Positions 61,401 through 64,000 of a stretch of DNA of 64,000 nt are shown in pieces. Positions within the stretch are counted from its first letter, which is position 1. Each line of letters opens with the position of its first letter. Origin of the DNA: Gemmatimonadota bacterium (GTDB lineage Bacteria > Gemmatimonadota > Gemmatimonadetes > Gemmatimonadales > Gemmatimonadaceae); contig JADJNZ010000001.1 of assembly GCA_016714015.1 (NCBI GenBank), positions 1,054,001 to 1,118,000 on the forward strand, read 5' to 3'. The position numbers were made by a program, and so were the translations under genes. The notes under the pieces were generated by a model. The model worked only from the letters and a program-made list of their open reading frames with translations, ran no database searches and was not told the origin of the DNA.

Positions 61401-64000
61401 GTTCCTGCGGCTCAGCAGGAAGTCGAGGCTCGCGTTGCCATCGACGCCGGGGAAGTCCACGGTCGCCTCGCCGCGGCCGAGCACCGTCCAGCCGTCACCG
61501 TAGCGGACCTCCAGCATCACGCCCGCCGCGAGGTTGTCGTCCATCCCCAACAGCACGCCGCGCGCGTCGATGCGCGTGTACGCGGACGTCACCTGCAGGA
61601 ACGCCTTGCCCTGGATCGCGTACGCGCCGCCCGCGCCGATCAGACCGGCGTCGGCGTAGAGGAAGGTCGCGAACCCGAGCGTGCGTCCCGGCCCCGGAAG
61701 TTCCGGCGGCTCGCCGACGAGGCGCAGGCCGATGCCCTCGACCACGTCGAGCACGAACTGGATGTCCTCGCCGGTGGGGTTGATGTAGAGGCCACCCCCG
61801 ATGCCGGCGAGGCTGATGAGCGGCGGCAGCAGCGGGATGTTCGCCGCGGCCGCGACGAAGAGCCCCGCGCCGAGATCTCCGTCGCGATTGGAGAAGAAGC
61901 CCGCCGCGCCGAAGCCGGTGCTGCCGATGATCGTCGCCGATCCCCCGGCGCTGAGGCGCATGCCGTCGTTGCCGTTGACGTAGCGCATCGACAACTGCAC
62001 GTCCGCCGAGCCGGCGAGCGACAGCGCGGCCCGGATCACGCCGATCGACTTGTCGCCGTTGGCGAGCCGGTAGATGAGCACTTCCTCGACGCTGCCCTCG
62101 AAGAACTCGAACCCGAGCGTCATGCCCGCATTGCGGATGCGGACGAACTCCGCCGCCTGCACCGTGGTGGTCTGCGAGTTCGCGCTCCCCGCTGCGCCCG
62201 CCGACGTGAGCGTGAGCGCAGTGTTGGTGCCGCTCTCGAACGCGCCGATCCGGAAGGTCGCGATGCCCTCGAGCAGCGAGAGCTCGTGCGGGCCGGCGCC
62301 GAGCCCGCCCGGCGTGACGCCGTCGAGTCCGATGCGCAGTCCCTCGAGCGCGAGCGTGCCGCTCACGCCAGGCACGTCGAGGGACGCCTGACCGGCGAAC
62401 TCGAAGCCGAACGAGTTGCCGGCCGAGACACCGCCGAACCCGGTGAGCGCGTACCGGAACAGCCCGAGGTCGAGCGTCGGCAGGTCGCCCGCGAACGTGG
62501 CATTCCATTCGACCCCGTCGCCATCGATCCGCAGCCCGGGCGCCGTGGTCGGATGCGCCGGATCGCCGAAGACGATCGCGCGGTCGGTGTCGTTCATCAG
62601 GTAGAGCGCGGCTGCCGCGGTGATGCTCGCGTTCGCCGGTGCGCGCAGGTCGAGCGAGATCCCCAGCCCGAGCAGGTCGAAGGTCGCGACGTCGCCGAAC
62701 TCGATCTCGGTGCTCGCGTTGTCGCCGATCCGCAGCCCGGTGCCGAAGGCCAGCGCGGGGAGCTCGAGCGTCGCGTTCCAGCCGGCGCCCTGTGGTCGCA
62801 CGTCGATCGTGAACGCCGTCGCGCCCGCATTGAACGGGGCGGGCAACGTGAGCGACCCACCGATGTCGGCGCGCATGCGGCCGGCCTGCGCGCCGAATGC
62901 GAGCGACCCGAGCGAGAGCTTGCCCCCGAGCAGCGACGCCGGCCGCGCGAACGTCACCGAGCCGCCCTCGAGCGCGCCGGTCGAGCGGAACACGAGCCCG
63001 CTCACCGTGAGACCGGCCTCGCCCGCGAGCGTCATCCCGCCGTCCACCGTCACCGCGAGCGCACCCGATGCGTACGTCGCGACGACGCGCGAGGTGCGCA
63101 GCGTCACCAGGTCGTCGAAGAGTCCGATCGTCTGCGGCAGCGCGTTGCTCGCCGTCGCGCTGATGCCGTCGGTCGCGATGCGCAGCTGCTCGAGATCGAT
63201 CGCGACGGCGTCACCGCTGAGCGCGGGGAAGCGCACCGCGCCCTTCACCACGAGCGCGAAGCTGCCCGCGGTCGCTCGCACCGTGAGGCCCTCGAGCAGA
63301 TCGGGTGTGAGCACCGCACTGCCGAGCGTCATCTCGGGCAGCGCCTGCGCGGTGCCGGTCACGAGCCACGCGCCGCTGCCCACGTTCCAGGTCGCGGAGA
63401 CGGGGATCGTCGTGGGCGTCGCGCCCGCACCGCCGAGCAGCGCGACCGCCTCGAGCCGCGCACAGAGCGTGCGCGCCGTGAGGTCGGCCTCGATGCCGAG
63501 CAGCTTCACCGTGAGCGCGCCGCTCGCATACGCCTGCGTCGCGATCGGTGCGCCGCCCGCCGCGCAGGTGCCGTTGCGGACCGTCCCGCTCAACCCGGAC
63601 GCGGTGAGCGAGAGGTCGACGGCCGGCAGCGTGATCTCCGGCAGACCCGGCAGTTGGGGCGCGGACACGCTGGCACGCAGCCCGAACGCGCCGTTCACAC
63701 GACCGAACGAGAGCCCGCGCAGCTGGAACGGCAACCGCGCTCCCGGGATCGCGACCGCGGCGGGCAAGGTCGCCGCCAGCGACCCGCCGCTCACCTGGCC
63801 CGCCTGATCGATCGTGAGCGAACCCTGCATCGCGACCGAGAGGCCGCCGAGCGCGGGCACGATCACGTCGATCGTGGCATTGCCGGTGTTGATGCTGAGC
63901 GCACCGTTCGCACCGGCCGACGTCGCGACGATCTGCTGTCCGTTCGCACGGAGCCGCACGTACGCGATGTCGAAGCTCGGCAGTGCGAGCGAGTCGGGCA
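58407..64000 (-). CDS. Giant repetitive beta-rich protein, N-terminus beyond window
   Basis: At least 1863 residues; the frame continues past the right edge (the last visible codons read ...PDSLALPSFDIAYVRLRANG), so the true start is outside. About 1000 visible residues are repeating beta units with the pattern hydrophobic-strand, Gly, LRIGD or LEGLRIG (VSGLVFRSTGALEGGSVTF, LALEGLRIGLDGVTPGGLG), then a region of GIGGGLYINPTGEDIQFVLD type. A helical segment of about 350 residues (TDAAASALREELALEAFLLD, LERLSIVLDDASEVV) follows, and the C-terminal ~550 residues look like fibronectin-type beta domains. It resembles large AsmA/TamB-like or DUF6603-like beta proteins; the match is by pattern only. 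First visible gene of the four-gene surface operon. Confidence 0.75.
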   Translation of the reverse strand, partial: PDSLALPSFDIAYVRLRANGQQIVATSAGANGALSINTGNATIDVIVPALGGLSVAMQGSLTIDQAGQVSGGSLAATLPAAVAIPGARLPFQLRGLSFGRVNGAFGLRASVSAPQLPGLPEITLPAVDLSLTASGLSGTVRNGTCAAGGAPIATQAYASGALTVKLLGIEADLTARTLCARLEAVALLGGAGATPTTIPVSATWNVGSGAWLVTGTAQALPEMTLGSAVLTPDLLEGLTVRATAGSFALVVKGAVRFPALSGDAVAIDLEQLRIATDGISATASNALPQTIGLFDDLVTLRTSRVVATYASGALAVTVDGGMTLAGEAGLTVSGLVFRSTGALEGGSVTFARPASLLGGKLSLGSLAFGAQAGRMRADIGGSLTLPAPFNAGATAFTIDVRPQGAGWNATLELPALAFGTGLRIGDNASTEIEFGDVATFDLLGLGISLDLRAPANASITAAAALYLMNDTDRAIVFGDPAHPTTAPGLRIDGDGVEWNATFAGDLPTLDLGLFRYALTGFGGVSAGNSFGFEFAGQASLDVPGVSGTLALEGLRIGLDGVTPGGLGAGPHELSLLEGIATFRIGAFESGTNTALTLTSAGAAGSANSQTTTVQAAEFVRIRNAGMTLGFEFFEGSVEEVLIYRLANGDKSIGVIRAALSLAGSADVQLSMRYVNGNDGMRLSAGGSATIIGSTGFGAAGFFSNRDGDLGAGLFVAAAANIPLLPPLISLAGIGGGLYINPTGEDIQFVLDVVEGIGLRLVGEPPELPGPGRTLGFATFLYADAGLIGAGGAYAIQGKAFLQVTSAYTRIDARGVLLGMDDNLAAGVMLEVRYGDGWTVLGRGEATVDFPGVDGNASLDFLLSRRNGRFTWAIDAHAALDVVAFNAYGDLMASQDGFFAEVGIGSGFEYGPVEINSSVMVGVFLDASRPKFGIYGEVRASVEILSVEASARLKGALVLDHGIYLGFSGVGKVRVAGITERAAVHASFDHGDFDAGFGRDKNLDKQIAEMRGGSRRLKRATDAAASALREELALEAFLLDDATLNAAAFALLNLSEDQRDDIFRDVLASEERVALPAALDARIGNANSPSEYRRWVHDSVIGDPRRPRASDVNLSRDTFEGVADLSGSAAATVLERLSIVLDDASEVVIGEVVGGSPVTATRTPGLPLRLTLDAAAYDATVSAATAGRLAALSLDDVAAMLAQAEAALDSIDAALEGGGLRTTTLLYAAAAELLEQWQAERLAVGDRASFWANNRSLGMSTRSIGARDKLREGWRQELAAGRMSYSSLIGAALRRRLTVYALAALSPEMQGETALEDHNTFRQALIRLDTIPGRDDRFLDVVASTWEELWRTLPQRGLNAVRTGAPLEARALAPVMIAQRDTMVRYRRVLTDAVAELYAARLEMTGHVAALYDEARARPGAPAAWLVRRDELMLDLEPPALSALRVTSQAHDGVTRSELRWDATHPNGLGGSNAVMSRDATRIPQYIGRAAGVNTLTARETAEETARSYGVAVRAHSVAGASVDRRATLDVPLPQNPIQNLASTPSLTQAPDQIPQRPTASLDYILLEPLPLAMPAGRIGNENVTRFENVMAAAADVRVHFTADPTALDITVDGIGFGYFAAIEVAIGTTRTGEQVRAFSAAPYVRTGGNTAVLMLRGLALAQDVDHWIRVRVRGVSGLLSPEYTLPNALRVDARGPVPPTLRAYAFGPDQSALVQLTAVEHAPSGLRMFEWVISRSPNAEAVFGAFTPTPWGSDTVRIPAADLSPGDTTWLHIRAVSYAGGRGPIRSIPVRPPPDLSGIAAGAAAAPNVPGYTPPGPSFSPILAPAVRPPTAPTRAPTVPNAVPNGVRNSPTIPRAVTPPEVR

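Overview
The window is a stretch of a very GC-rich Gram-negative chromosome. Signal peptidase, an RND/TolC efflux set, Omp85-like and other outer-membrane barrels and many lipoproteins all imply a double membrane. Gene content resembles Gemmatimonadota: fused ABC-permease/M1 peptidases, an ECF sigma/anti-sigma/DUF4097-type trio, SWIB-histone-like proteins and CarboxypepD-type exported proteins. That taxonomic call is an inference from gene content and style; no marker gene is present. No rRNA, tRNA, IS element or CRISPR array was seen.

Layout. 1-6.1 kb: an ABC ATPase plus a permease fused to an M1 metallopeptidase, divergent from a LysR regulator whose start codon lies inside a perfect inverted repeat. 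This part reads as less GC-rich than the rest and ends in a 380-bp gap with an orphan operator-like repeat. 6.1-15.7 kb: a flippase-like membrane protein, a nucleotide-sugar epimerase, a coupled DUF4258-like/DUF2283 pair, then a tightly overlapping minus-strand run: tungstate/molybdate importer (wtpA-wtpB-wtpC), glycosyltransferase, methyltransferase, GT39-like membrane transferase. 15.7-20.1 kb (+): NatAB-like ABC exporter, then ECF sigma factor, anti-sigma-like protein and a DUF4097-like surface protein. 20.2-27.5 kb (-): bacilliredoxin, GroES, a signal peptidase/RidA lipoprotein/membrane protein/M24 peptidase operon, a SWIB chromatin-like protein with a tandem hairpin array upstream, and a lipoprotein/REC-DHp regulator/endonuclease IV operon. 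27.5-37.5 kb: pruA, phzF-like, a diguanylate cyclase, an Omp85-like protein, a DUF2157-like membrane protein, an aromatic amino-acid decarboxylase and a small lipoprotein.

37.7-45.3 kb is an efflux locus: RND pump, periplasmic adaptor and a single ORF joining a TetR repressor to a TolC outer-membrane channel, with palindromic operators upstream and msrB-msrA divergent. 45.4-52 kb (+): exported CarboxypepD-type proteins, an M28 peptidase and a multi-TM spermidine-synthase-like fusion. 52-64 kb (-): a four-gene overlapping operon encoding a giant repetitive beta-rich protein (cut by the window edge), a fibronectin-III-like protein, a barrel-type outer-membrane protein and a PKD/Big2/RCC1 lipoprotein. 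This looks like a cell-surface assembly of unknown function and, with the TetR-TolC fusion, is the best candidate for something undescribed. A dispersed GATGAAGGCTGAAGG-type inverted repeat sits in three intergenic gaps.
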